From the NCBI GenBank assembly GCA_903813345.2, contig CAIIXF020000002.1, forward strand, positions 1,342,001 to 1,406,000: a DNA stretch of 64,000 nucleotides. Direction: 5' to 3'. This document shows, in pieces, positions 1-11,189 of the stretch. How positions within the stretch are numbered: position 1 is the stretch's first letter; every line of letters begins with the position of its first letter. Origin of the DNA: Owenia fusiformis. Its lineage: Eukaryota > Annelida > Polychaeta > Sabellida > Oweniidae. The translations under genes and the position numbers were made by a program. Under the pieces are notes generated by a model. That model saw nothing but the letters and a program-made list of their open reading frames with translations. It ran no database searches and was not told where the DNA came from.

Positions 1-577
1 CCTCCACAGAGCCAACATTACTGAAGATACAGTAGATTAAGCCTATTCCATGGCCACACAACTACCCCAGGCTCACTATTCCCCAGACCTGGCCCCACGT
101 GACTAAATTCTTTCCAAATGCAAGGATGTTGTTACGGAGAGTCCATTTGGGCAGCAATAAGGCAATCATTAAAGCTTTCAATGGCAGTTTGCAGTCATTG
201 AATGGTGCCATGTTGCACTTCTTTAAGGACGGAGTGAAACATTGCCTCAACTGCATTGACTTTGGTGGCGATAGATTTGAAGGACTCTTTGTTAAAATGT
301 AGTCTTACATTTGAATTTGATATATTTGGAGGTATTACAACATGTAGAAAAACTCTACAAATTATCTTCAAACGCCACTTTAAACAGGGTGCCCCGCCTA
401 CCCAAAACAATTGTCACCATAGCAACAGCAATAACAATGTAATTGACGCTAACCCATTGTCCTTGGTCTTCTTTAATAGGTTAATATTTTCTACATCATC
501 TGTGAAAATTTCAATGTGATTGAATAAAGTATGGAGAAATAAGAGCAGTTGGTTACTTACTTTCTGATCGGGCCTCG
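1..577 (+). mobile_element. mariner-type transposon, 3' part
   Basis: The plus strand encodes a decayed C-terminal part of a mariner transposase. Around 62-110 the reading PQAHYSPDLAPRD, followed by a stop, matches the SPDLAP motif before the last catalytic acidic residue of mariner (DD34D) transposases. Around 215-290 the reading ends in NCIDFGGDRFEG, like the usual mariner C-terminus. The reading is broken by stops, so this is a fossil. The element ends with the terminal repeat ACTTTCTGATCGGGCCTCG at 577 and is followed by the target dinucleotide TA (578-579). The same terminus occurs twice at 17303-18342. The 5' part lies outside the window. Confidence 0.75.
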
Positions 578-579
578 TA

Positions 580-1663
580 GTACACTATATAAGATTACTA
601 AACAATGTTAATGTGGAAATGACAGAACATAGATTACTAGACATTGTTAATGTGGAAATGACAGAACATGGTACACTCTATGATATTACTAAACATTGTT
701 AATGTGGAAATGACAGAACATAGTACACTGTATGAGATTACTAAACATTGTTAATGTGGAAATGACAGAACATAGTACACTCTATGATACTACTGAACAT
801 TGTTAATGTGGAAATGATAGAACATAGTACACTCTATGATATTACTAAACATTGTTAATGTGGAAATGACAGAACATAGTACACTGTATGATACTACTGA
901 ACATTGTTAATGTGGAAACGACAGAACATAGTACACTCTATGATATTACTAACATTGTTAATGTGGAAATGACAGAACATAGTACACTGTATGAGATTAC
1001 TAGACATTGTTAATGTGGAAATGACAGAACATAGTACACTGTATGAGATTACTAGACATTGTTAATGTGGAAATGACAGAACATAGTACACTGTATGAGA
1101 TTACTAGACATTGTTAATGAGGAAATGACAGAACATAGTACACTCTGAGATTACTGAACATTGTTAATGTGTAAATGAGAGAACACAGTTCACTATATGA
1201 GATTACTAAACATTGTTAATGTGGAAATGACAGAACATAGTACACTATATACGATTACTAAACAATGTTTATGTGGAAATGACAGAACATAGTACACTAT
1301 ATGAGATTACTAAAGAATGTTAATGTGGAAATGACAGTACATAGTACACTCTATGAGATTACTAAACATTGTTAATGTGGAAATGACAGTACATAGTATA
1401 CTATATGAGATTACTAAACAATGTTACTGTGGAAATGGCAGTACATAGTACACTCTATGAGATTACTAAACATTATTAATGTGGAAATGACAGAAAATAG
1501 TACACTGTAGTGGATTACTAAACAATGTTAATGTGTAAATGACAGAACACAGTACACTGTATGATATTACTAAACATTATTAATGTGGAAATAACAGAAA
1601 ATAGTACACTGTAGTGGATTACTAAACAATGTTAATGTGTAAATGACAGAACAGTGTACCCTG
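580..1663. repeat. 52-bp minisatellite array
   Basis: About 20 head-to-tail copies of a 52-bp unit containing ATTGTTAATGTGGAAATGAC. Copies differ by single substitutions and a few small indels. The array begins directly at the TA that ends the mariner fragment and stops about 20 bases before the last zinc-finger exon (stop codon at 1686), so it lies immediately downstream of the gene's most distal terminal exon. No open reading frame of note is seen in it. Confidence 0.9.
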
Positions 1664-1685
1664 TATGAGGATAACAATATTCAGA

Positions 1686-2098
1686 TTATGGAACGGAATG
1701 TTGCTGTTTATGTAGAGCCAGCATATATGGATGGGCGAACCCTGTTTCACATATATCACATTTAAATGGTTTCTGTCCAGTGTGAATGTTCATGTGGACA
1801 TTGAGACTTTGTCTTGTACTGTACATCTTCCTACACACTTCACATGCGTATGTCTTTGCTGTATGTCGTCTTGTGCGCTGTCTCGGTTTCAATTCAATAT
1901 CTTCCTGGCGACCACTAAATTGAGACAGATCTACGCCTTCAAATACCATCCCTTGTGGTATACAGGTCATGTCATTTGCTTTGGGATATTTGTATGATGG
2001 TATGTTAATATATTGTAATTCCGTAACGCCTGGGACGTCTGTGATTGCTTGCATGTTGTGTGCACTTGCTTGTTCTGTTAATCCTTCTGGTAATTTAT
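1686..2098 (-). CDS. alternative terminal exon T14, two C2H2 fingers
   Basis: Most distal of the phase-matched terminal exons. The acceptor reads TTTTTTCCAG (AG at 2099-2100) and the exon opens with AT, giving codon G|AT (Asp) with the shared donor. It encodes about 137 residues: an ~80-residue linker ending in a basic stretch (KPRQRTRRH), then finger 1 (CEVC, helix TRQSLNV, H-x3-H) and finger 2 (CDIC, helix HPYMLAL, H-x4-H) joined by the linker HTGQKPF, and a stop four residues later. The linker is longer than in most sister exons. Expected role: the DNA-binding end of one isoform of a nuclear regulator. The translation and splice phase are seen directly; the isoform itself is inferred. Confidence 0.85.
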
Positions 2099-2154
2099 CT
2101 GGAAAAAATGAAAAATGCAAATTATTGTTTTTTCTTGATGTATTTATTCCATGA

Positions 2155-2237
2155 GGGAGCATGCATTATTTACATTCAGGGGAGAGAGAGCATGCATTAT
2201 TTACATTCAGGGGAGAGAGCATGCATTATATTTACAT
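2155..2237. repeat. short tandem repeat, ~30-bp unit
   Basis: Nearly three copies of a unit containing GAGCATGCATTATTTACAT, just upstream of the acceptor of T14 in the intron. Confidence 0.8.
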
Positions 2238-3851
2238 AAGGAGATAACTGACAAAAGATGGTGACATTCTGCTGAGTAACAGATGAAATGAGTAACATGT
2301 TTTGGACCACAACCAAAGATGGCTGAAGATCCCTGAATCTTAAACCTAACCCTAAAGAAGAATCTGAATTTTGCCCGACCATCTTCAGTGTGCTGCATCA
2401 GTGCTCTTCAATATGGAATTGTCAGAATTTAGAAATTGTCTGTACATGTATTTTCTGACCAATTTATATGGATTGATTTCCCTACAATTATCACAAAGTA
2501 TATAATGTAGAGATGTCCGCATTCTAAAAAAACTGTCAGAAATTGCTTGCATTATTTTGCAGGCTTCTTTGGATGATTTCAATAGTGAATAGTCTTGATT
2601 TTATAAATATTGAAGTGAAAGACAAACCAACATTATGAATTTCGTTAGATGAGGGTTATGGGATGGGAAGAGGGTAAACCATAACGAATTAAATCAATCC
2701 TATAAGAATATGGTTTGGGATATTTGGGTTTGTTTACTTTATGACTGGTGTCCTTTTTGATTTTTTCTTTTTTTTGCTGCGTTCTTTAACAATTTTTGGT
2801 CCTTATCCTTTGGCACTAAATATATTCAAAAACAAAAGCATTAGGATAGTAACCCAACTGAATCATACGACTCAAAAAATAAAGCAAATGGGTGCACCAA
2901 CATGCAGCGCTTACCTGAAAATCAATTTGCTTTCACTTAAAAAAGAGAAAAATCATGAAAAACTGGCAATATTTTGACCAATTTTGATCAGAATCGCAAA
3001 AATGAGAAATTTGCACCCACTTGAGAAAAAACCTGTGGAGAACACTATGTAGATTGTAGATAGCAGTCAAACTGGCAATGCATCATTCTAAGTTTCGGAT
3101 TCTCATATGTAATACATTGCAGAATACAACACAAATGTAAGAAGCATTCACAAGCAGTATCCTAATTTATTTTTGCTCACTGCCTTGTTAATTACATTTA
3201 AACATAATTTAATTTTCAGTTGCATGAAAAAGATTTAAAGAATAAATCGAAATATTGTAAAACTAAATCAATTTGTTATTGTAACATAAAAACAACTTTA
3301 TTTAAACATCATGAAAGGAATTCAACTAGTTTCATAAAACAAATACTGGCAGAGATCATTCTAATAATCAGATACTAAAATTTCAAGGACAACAGTGTAA
3401 CATTAAGTACTTAACACAGTATAAATATATGAACATTATCATATGTTCATTAAAATTAATCTATATTACTTTTACTCACTGCCTGGCTAATTATATTCAA
3501 ACCATTTTGAGAGATATTCATGAACAGATTTAAATAGAATTATGAAAATAATATTGCAGTAAAATTATTTGCACTATACTGCAAATATCTTGCACAATAA
3601 ACTGACTAAAACCAAATTTTCAATTCTCAAGTCATTCAATTAATGAGGATTTGTATCAAGTTTAAAATAAAAGATTGTGCCAAAAATAAATATAAAAATT
3701 AAAATGCATCAATTTTAAATGGAAATAAACTGTCAAAAATATATACTAAATTTACTACTAAATCTTCACTATTTAGTATAATGGCTATTTCTCACAATAA
3801 ACTAATGCTAAAAAAACTGCTATCACAGCTAACTAATAACAAAGTCTACAA
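2238..3851. other. intron-like spacer, no gene seen
   Basis: AT-rich spacer between T14 and T13. I see no finger motifs, coding exon or clear transposon ends on either strand. TTTATT at about 3297 could serve as an AATAAA signal for T13 on the minus strand but is far from its stop codon. Confidence 0.5.
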
Positions 3852-4141
3852 TCAATGATCAAACTGTTTCTGGTGCCATCTATAGACAGTATGATGTGTA
3901 AAGTCTTCCCCACAGACATTACACTTATAAGGCTTCTCGCCTGTGTGAATGTTCATATGTCCTCTAAGATTGCGTTCAGATGCAAATGTCTTCAAACATA
4001 TACTACATGTGGGTCTGCTTTGCATTGTTGGTCTTCTTTGCTCCTGTGGTTTATCAAAATGTGGGTTGACTTCTTGTGTATGGGCATATGGCAGACTTGG
4101 AACTGCTGGTTGGTTTGTTAGTAAGAACTGCAATTGGTCAC
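3852..4141 (-). CDS. alternative terminal exon T13, two C2H2 fingers
   Basis: The acceptor CACTATTTCAG is followed by GT, giving codon G|GT (Gly). About 96 residues: a linker starting GDQLQFLLTNQPAVPSLPY, then finger 1 (CSIC, recognition helix SERNLRG, HMNIH) and finger 2 (CNVC, helix HHTVYRW, H-x5-H) joined by HTGEKPY, then TGA. It is a close relative of T12 and T11: the linker, the CLKTF core and the FTHHTVYR finger are shared. The helix of finger 1 and position 6 of finger 2 (W here, R in the sisters) differ, which would change the DNA target in known C2H2 logic. The final H-x5-H spacing is unusual but occurs in C2H2 fingers. Confidence 0.88.
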
Positions 4142-4919
4142 CTGAAATAGTGAAATACAGATAAGAAATAAAGAGTGTATGCTTTATTGATTTGGGGTCA
4201 AAATGAAACTTATCATATTTCAAATTGAAGTTTTCTCTCCTCTCACTTAATCAATGAATAAAAAGTTGTAACTTGTAGATCTACTTGTAGTTTCATTTTT
4301 TATTTGTTCATAAAATCATTATTTGCTTCATCTTACAATCAAAACTTTAACAAAATGTCCTACATGAATAGGAGATAGTATACTCTCAAAATGGGGCAGA
4401 TGCACTTATAAATGTGACCTTGGGTGCAGCACTCGGGATAAAATGTCCACCCATTAACTCTACCTCCAATTACAAATATCTCTAGAAACATTCTGTAGAG
4501 GAAAAAAACTTATACACTTAAACTGGTAAAGTTGAACACCTAGATGTAAGTGTAACACATCCATACAAGTTGAACATTTTTTACATTTCTGTTATCCAAT
4601 AACTTATAATATTAACTTATAATATGTAAAATGAAACTATGTGAGTGAAAAATCACAGCCACACGTTTTCCTTGCCTTTAGGATGGCCTTTCAGTGTATC
4701 CAATTATGAGTAAAGCTTAATAAGAACCACTTAACAATACATTTACAGTGAATCCTGTATATCTGAACATATCCTTTATCATGCCACCTTTCAATACGAA
4801 CTTTTCCGCAGTCCTAAAAACATAGTACTATGTTATCACCCATTGATTTAGATATTTTAGAAACCTTGATATACCAATCTGTGGCATTCAAATAAGCAGG
4901 TTTTACTGTATGCCTTGAT
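4142..4919. other. intron-like spacer, no gene seen
   Basis: AT-rich spacer between T13 and the exon-end stub at 4920. I see no reading frame or repeat structure beyond short AT runs. Confidence 0.5.
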
Positions 4920-5003
4920 TTCAGTGATTATAATTTCTCTGATGTCGTCTATGTACAGTATGATGTGTAAAGTCTTCCCCACAGACATTATACTTATAAG
5001 GCT
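4920..5003 (-). pseudogene. partial copy of a T12-type exon end
   Basis: About 85 bases repeat the last ~80 bases of T12: on the minus strand they encode the second half of finger 2 (the CGEDFTHHTV region) and the stop region. There is no acceptor or finger 1. The stub abuts T12 at 5004, so the exon end has been tandemly duplicated and left behind as a non-coding stub. Confidence 0.75.
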
Positions 5004-5272
5004 TCAGTGATTATAGTTTTTTTGATGTCGTCTATATACAGTATGATGTGTAAAGTCCTGGCCACAAACATTACACTTATACGGTCTATCACCAGTGTGA
5101 ATGTTCATATGGCTCTTTAGATTGCCCTTTGACGAGAATGTCTTCAAACAAATTCTACATGTAGGCCTTTGATCCTGTGACTTTTCAAAATGTGGGTTGA
5201 CTTCCTGTGTATTGACATATGGCAGATTTGGAACTCTTAGTGGGTTGGTTAGAAAATTGTGCAGCTGGTCGT
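5004..5272 (-). CDS. alternative terminal exon T12, two C2H2 fingers
   Basis: The acceptor CCCTATTTCAG is followed by AC, giving G|AC (Asp). About 89 residues: linker beginning DDQLHNFLTNP, then finger 1 (CRIC, helix SKGNLKS, HMNIH) and finger 2 (CNVC, helix HHTVYRR) joined by HTGDRPY. It is a member of the T11-T13 duplicate group. The linker is shorter than in T13 by a few residues before finger 1 (SQDQRPTC). No frameshift or stop interrupts it, so it looks functional. Confidence 0.88.
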
Positions 5273-5539
5273 CTGAAATAGGGAAATACAGAAAGATGAG
5301 AAACATAAACAATGTATGATTTATGGATTTGGTGTCAGAATGTTACTTATTACATTTCAATCCTCTATTTTACTTGATCAATAAACAATAAATAAAAAAG
5401 CTGTAAGTTGTTATTTTTTGTTTTTTTATTTGATTTTTTAATGTTTTTTCCTTTTTAGTAATATACAATACAATATATAAATAGAGTTATAGTTTACAGA
5501 AATATTAGTATAAAAACAAAATACAAAACTTCTCAAAGT

Positions 5540-7080
5540 CTTGCTTTCAAATAACTTTATGTAAAATGAACCTCTATAAGCTTAACCCATCCATAAGTAC
5601 TTCTCAAAGTTCTGTTATCAAATAACTTTATGTAAAATGAACCTCTATAAGTTTTACCCATCCATAAGTACTTCTCAAAGTTCTGTTATCAAATAACTTT
5701 ATGTAAAATGAACCTCTATGAGTTTAACCCATCCATAAGTACTTCTCAAAGTTCTGTTATCAAATAACTTTATGTAACCCTACTATCACACCAAACTAGT
5801 TCTCACTACGTTCTCGAAAACGGGCTTCAACTGTGTACGAACGGACTGGACGTACTAAGAACCGTTTGGGATCTATTTACAAACTTCATCAAACGTACTC
5901 GAACGGGTAGGTCCTCTAGAACTTAGACAATGCTCAAAATGTTCTCGTGGTCGTCACGTTCTACAATTAGAACGAATGACAACGTACTAACGACGAGCTG
6001 GACGTACTACGAACGGAACCGTCGTACTTCAATCCTACTAGGGACGTTTTAACAACGAGTTGAACTGTCTGAGGACGTGTTGAGAACGAGGTAGAACTAA
6101 TTGCAAACGTGTTTAAACTGATTAAGAACGTATTTAACACTGTTTATGAACGAGTTAGCAAAAATATAGCTATCACACCAAACAAGTTGCCACTGCGTTC
6201 TTCAAAACTGGTTCTAAACTATGTGTGAACGGAATGAACGTAGCTGCAACTTTCTAAGGTCTATTTACGAACTTTATGAACGTTCTTAGACGGGAATGTG
6301 ATTTTAGAATTTTGAATCGATTCAAAATTCGATTGCGACCATACCGTTCTGTTATCAGGTCATGATGACCTTCTAGACTAAGGGACGCGTTCTACGGCGT
6401 TGCACACCGACGTGGTGCGACCTGAACGAACTGCGAACGAGATGGACGTATTGAAGACTGTTTAAGAACGAAGAAGCTAATTATTTCAGACATATTTCCC
6501 GACCACAGCCAGTTTGAGCCCGTTTTACGACGTTTTCGTAGGACTGGCAAGAACGGGTTAGAACGAGTTTGGTGTGATAGGGGGGTTAAATGGACCTCTA
6601 TAAGCTTAACCTATCCTTAAGTACTTCTCAAAGTTCTGTTATCAAATAACTTTATGTAAAATGAACCTCTATAAGTTTAACCCATCCATAAGTACTTCTC
6701 AAAGTTCTTTTATCAAATAACTTTATGTAAAATGAACCTCTATAGGCTTAACCCATCCATAAGTACTTCTCAAAGTTCTGTTATCAAATAACTTTATGTA
6801 AAATGAACCTCTATTATATCCATAAGTACTTTTCAAAGTTCTGTTATCAAATAACTTTTATGTAAAATTAACCTCTATAAGCTTAACCCATCCATAAGTA
6901 CTTCTCAAAGTTCTGTTATCAAATAACTTTATGTAAAATGAACCTCTATAAGCTTAACCCATCCATAAGTACTTCTCAAAGTTCTGTTATCAAATGACTT
7001 TATGTAAAATGAACCTCTATAAGTTTAACCCATCCATAAGTACTTCTCAAAGTTCTGTTATTAAATAACGTTATCAGTGG
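5540..7080. repeat. 71-bp tandem repeat, split by a transposon
   Basis: About ten copies of a 71-bp unit containing CCATCCATAAGTACTTCTCA, three to the left and about seven to the right of an 808-bp inserted element (5778-6585). Units are highly alike, with one short variant around 6810. The array is intronic, between T12 and T11. Confidence 0.9.
5778..6585. mobile_element. PIF/Harbinger-like non-autonomous element, copy 1
   Basis: Terminal inverted repeats: the left end CCCTACTATCACACCAAAC faces a right end whose reverse complement is CCCCCCTATCACACCAAAC. The target duplication is 3 bp, TAA at 5775-5777 and TTA (one change) at 6586-6588; TWA duplications are typical of PIF/Harbinger. There is no transposase frame. 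The inside contains a second, diverged copy of the left end starting near 6170, so the element is a head-to-tail dimer. It is full of CGTTC/GAACG pentamers. Copy 2 is at 42389-43175. Confidence 0.85.
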
Positions 7081-7334
7081 AACTCTATTTTGAGCTTCCA
7101 GTCAGGTGCTTCTCGTCTACAGGTTTTACTGTACTGATGGATGGGCTAGCTTTCAGTGTATCTGATTATGAGTAATTTAAGTTTAAGCAGAACCCCCTAT
7201 CAACATATTTACGGTGAAACCTGTATACCTAACACCTCTCCAATCCAAACACCGCTCTATATGAACATGTTTCCTTGGTTCCATATTCCATTGACTCAGA
7301 CTAAACATCTGCTAATCGAAATGCACTGTCTATG

Positions 7335-7681
7335 ATTTCAGTGATTATGATTTTTCTATTGTCCTCTATATACATTATGATGTGTAAAGTCTTCCTCATA
7401 GACATTGCACTTATAAGGCTTCAGTGATTATAATTTTTCTGATGTGGTCTATATACTAATACAGTATGATGTGTAGTTTTCCTCAAAGACGTTACGCTTG
7501 TAAGGCTTCAGTGATTATAATTTTTCTGATGCCGTCTATATCCTAATACAGTATGATGTGTAGTTTTCCTCAAAAACATAACGCTTGTAAGGCTTCAGTG
7601 ATTATAATTTTTCTGATTTTGTGTATATACTAGTAGAGTATGATGTAAAGTCTTACCCACAGACATTACGCTTGTAAGGCT
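7335..7681 (-). pseudogene. four tandem partial copies of the T11 exon end
   Basis: Four units of about 85-93 bases repeat the last part of T11, from the CNVC region of finger 2 to beyond the stop codon, each starting near GGCTTCAGTGATTATAATTT on the plus strand. They lie directly downstream of T11 in transcription terms, lack acceptors and finger 1, and carry indels. They look like a slipped or stuttered tandem duplication of the exon end. Confidence 0.85.
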
Positions 7682-7947
7682 TCAGTGATTATAATTTTTC
7701 TGATGCCGTCTATATACAGTGTGATGTATAAAGTCTTCCCCACAGACATTACATTTATAAGGTCTATCACCAGTGTGGATGTGCATGTGGCGCTTAAGAT
7801 TGCCCCTTAACGAGAATGTCTTCAAACAAATACTACATGTAGGCTTTTGCTCTTGTGGTTTTTCAAAATTTGGGTTGACTTGGTGTGTATTGGCATATGG
7901 CAGATTAGGGACTGTGGGTGCATTTGTTAGGAAATTGCTCAGCTGGT
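7682..7947 (-). CDS. alternative terminal exon T11, two C2H2 fingers
   Basis: The acceptor TTTCTATTTCAG is followed by AC, giving G|AC (Asp). About 88 residues: linker DQLSNFLTNAPTVPNLPY, finger 1 (CSIC, helix LRGNLKR, HMHIH) and finger 2 (CNVC, helix HHTVYRR) joined by HTGDRPY. It is closest to T12. Relative to T12, finger 1 differs at helix positions -1 (L for S) and 6 (R for S) while N at position 3 is kept, which points to a changed base preference at the edges of the triplet. Confidence 0.88.
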
Positions 7948-9717
7948 CTGAAATAGAAAAATACAGAATATAAGTTGCATGATTAGTAATACAGACTGAG
8001 TGAAACACACAATGATAAGTATCACACTTCTTTTGATAAAAAATTCAAAATGGCCACCGAGTCATTTAGCATGCCCAAACCTTATCAGATCTTGGTACAA
8101 AAATCTACTATCATAGCTATTAAAATCAAAAAGGTACGCTGTTTTCCTTGCATTTCGAAGGCAAGATTTATGTGGCCCACTGCCCACACGCCAAGACAGA
8201 CACATGCCCATCAGCACAAGAGTGTGACAATATAGCACTTTAGATAGGTGTTGTAAAACCTAGGCTAGGAAAAACAATGAGGCTCAGTTCTTTGATCTCT
8301 AATGTCCAAAGTGTTTTAAGATGAATGAGCATGAATGTAACCCTAAAACCATATACTTTTGATCATAGATCATTCTATAATTTACATTGTGCAGCACTTA
8401 ATTAGTATAGTTGAACTTTCCCCAAAAATTAATAAAAGACCTGTTGACAAATTCACTTCATTCCTGACATCAACCGGTAAGGAAAAATCATGAAATTCAG
8501 AATTCAGTTTCTTTGAAAATATATTTTATTAAATTGCTACAGTTTGCAAAATGAAGGCTTCCTGATTTCCAGCTTATCCAGTAAACCCCTCCCCTTCCTC
8601 GATAAAATGAAGGCTGATTGAGGATAACAAACATGAGCTCAATTATACCACACCATAATTAAAGGCAATTTATTTCTTTATTATAAATTACAGTACAATC
8701 AACGGCTACTAATAATGAAGAACAAGCACAAAAGTATATATTCAAATATCTTTTTAAAAGTTTGTGCCAGGCTGACATGTTTCTATGCTTTATATAAGAC
8801 CAAAACATATTTTCCAACATGCATGATGCCCTGTTACAAAAGATTCAATAACATAGAATCGACATAGAAATCACTTACTAGGTAGTTGTATACTGGCTAT
8901 AGGTGGCTCCATGCTATAGCATAGGAACAATGATTTGACAAAAAGTATATGTTTCAGCCTCAGGAAAACGATTATCTTAATGTCTGATGTATAAATGTTT
9001 CAATGTTAATAAATTAATTTTTTAAAAAATGTCTGATTTAAAAGCATATCAGTTTTATCCCAAGTGTCTGTTCAAAGTTTGGAATATAATTGCATACATT
9101 GTGGTGGGCTATTTATGTATGGCCACTTTCAGGCAACTATGACATTACATTCATCTTGTGTATGAGTAACCTTGCTGAAAATCCTGTTGAATGTTAATTG
9201 GTGAGAACTTATCTTGATGAAATCTTGAATCATGTGTGTAATATTTTTAAGTATCTTTAAGGTAAAATGATCTGAGTACACACATAGATTATAGTTTGGA
9301 ATATTTGGGGTTTGTCTTCCTAAGAAATGGTTATCTTAGCTGTTTCATTTCCTTCCTCTGTTTTGTTACATATTTTAGTTTTCCTTTGCGGCATGTACAT
9401 CACACTACTATACCCCCATACTGTATCCTGTATTCCTTTAAAAGAAGTACAGGCTACAGGGAAGTTGCAAATGGAGGACGTTTGTTTATTTCCATAGTTC
9501 TGAATGTATACTAGATTTTACACATATTCTAAGTGTTCTACTATACATTGTATAGATTCATCGAGCAGTTTGCAATGTATTATTACCAGAAAAGCCCAAT
9601 GGACAAAGATAGAGAATACCCACTCCATTTCCAACTTAACCGTACCCTGTATCATTTTTAAATGTGGTCACGTGGTAGGGTAGTGTGTACATACAAGAAT
9701 ATAAATGAATCCATTTA
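7948..9717. other. intron-like spacer, no gene seen
   Basis: Spacer between T11 and the T10 remnant. No finger motif, splice-framed exon or transposon ends are visible. TTTATT at 9714-9719 would read AATAAA on the minus strand about 220 bases after the T10 stop and is a candidate poly(A) signal. Confidence 0.45.
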
Positions 9718-9850
9718 TTGGTGTCATATTGAATTATTTATATGGGTGGTGTTTTTTCTTACATGCATTCAGGTGAAATGATGGGGATATGCCTTCTCAC
9801 AAATGCCACACTTGTGACTTGTCACATGAAGTTGGTTCATCCTTTTCTTG
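9718..9850 (-). pseudogene. decayed partial copy of exon T10
   Basis: On the minus strand this stretch resembles the C-terminal finger of T10 (the region around [11 protein letters not shown]), with several substitutions and no finger 1 or intact frame. It lies 90 bases downstream of the T10 stop codon, the same position as the stubs beside T11 and T12. Confidence 0.65.
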
Positions 9851-9936
9851 GCTAATATTGTTACAGAGAAGGGTGTTTTTTTAATTTCAGATATGTAGGT
9901 ACCACCTTGGGGCTGGGGATTATGAGTCATTTTGCA

Positions 9937-10220
9937 CTATTTATCCGGATGGTATTTTCTCTTATGCATCTTTAGGCTGAAATGATGCGGATATGCTTTT
10001 TCACATATATTACACTTGTGAGGCTTCTCCCCTGTATGAATATTCATGTGAACTTTCAAATTCTTCTTATTCGTGAATGTCTTCAAGCATATTTTACACA
10101 TTGGTCTTTGGGAATATATGTCTGTATTGGCAGCCATACTTGTACCAGATATAGCTGCATTGGCTACCATATTGTATTCATTCTCTGGGATTCCTGTTAC
10201 ATACTCCCAATGTGTCCGAC
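9937..10220 (-). CDS. alternative terminal exon T10, two C2H2 fingers
   Basis: The acceptor TTACTTTTCAG is followed by GT (codon G|GT, Gly). 94 further codons including the stop. It opens [17 protein letters not shown], so the true coding start is the splice site, upstream of the first internal Met. Finger 1 (CKIC, helix [12 protein letters not shown]) and finger 2 (CNIC, helix HHFSLKM, H-x4-H) are joined by HTGEKPH. The exon ends HPDK then TAG. Confidence 0.88.
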
Positions 10221-11189
10221 CTGAAAAGTAAAATAGTAAACACTTTACAATTACAAAATAGAGACGAGAATTTTGATTTTATTGGAGAAACAAAATGAGC
10301 CTTGGAATATCTTTTGGGGACAAAATCAAAACATGTTTGTCTCATAAATGAAGTTAATGTTTATATATAAATACATTGGCAAAAATGACAGAAAAAATAT
10401 TGTGTACTACAAAACTATTTCTATTCTACTGATACTAAAAGCTAAAATTCACGAATTCAACCACCTGTTGCCAGCTGCTGGTTTTACCTACCATTTCATG
10501 GACAACTCATTTGAATATGTATAGTACCTGCCACTATTTTATTCATATTTAAATGAGTTGGCCATAAAATTAGAAGGAAATCCGTCAGCTGGCAGTTGAA
10601 TTTGCTAAGGTTCTGAGTTACCTAACATAAAAACATTTGTACAAATTGAATAATACTTTTATTTACAACAGCATATGAAGAGAAGAGCATATACAATCAG
10701 AACACTTACAATTAGACCCTATCTATTTAGGAATACAATACTAAATCCTTCCTTAATATGGATCGGTATAGTGACCATTAATTACTAGGAATACTAGAAA
10801 TACTAACAATTTAACAGATTTAACTGTTCTAACCTTTAAACTGTAGAGCTCTAACATGTCTAAGAAATATACTATTCTGTAAAATTTAGTGAGGCGGTTT
10901 CTTCCATTCCACTAGATGGAAATCCTTGACCATTGAGTGGAATTGTCTACCACGAGGTGTGTGGTAATAAGATTTATGTTCCCTTATGTTGAGAAGATGA
11001 GGTCTTCATTATTCATGCTAAATGAGTGTTCAGAACTTCTTTGTTCTTCATTAGTTGAAACCTTATCATTATTATGTCTGTCCTTACAAAGTACCACACA
11101 TTGACATTATCATTCACAGATGTAGTCTTTGAAGTTTTAAGTTATTTAAATTAATATTTTCCAAAATTATTTAAGTCTTAAAACTGCCA
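10221..11189. other. intron-like spacer, no gene seen
   Basis: AT-rich spacer between T10 and T9. There is an imperfect inverted repeat around 10490-10580 (CATTTCATGGACAACTCATT against AATGAGTTGGCCATAAAAT), possibly a short degenerate TIR element. No coding content. Confidence 0.4.

Noticed and set aside
580-1663. CRISPR-like array
   Set aside because: The units are contiguous tandem repeats without unique spacers, and the setting is a eukaryotic genome.
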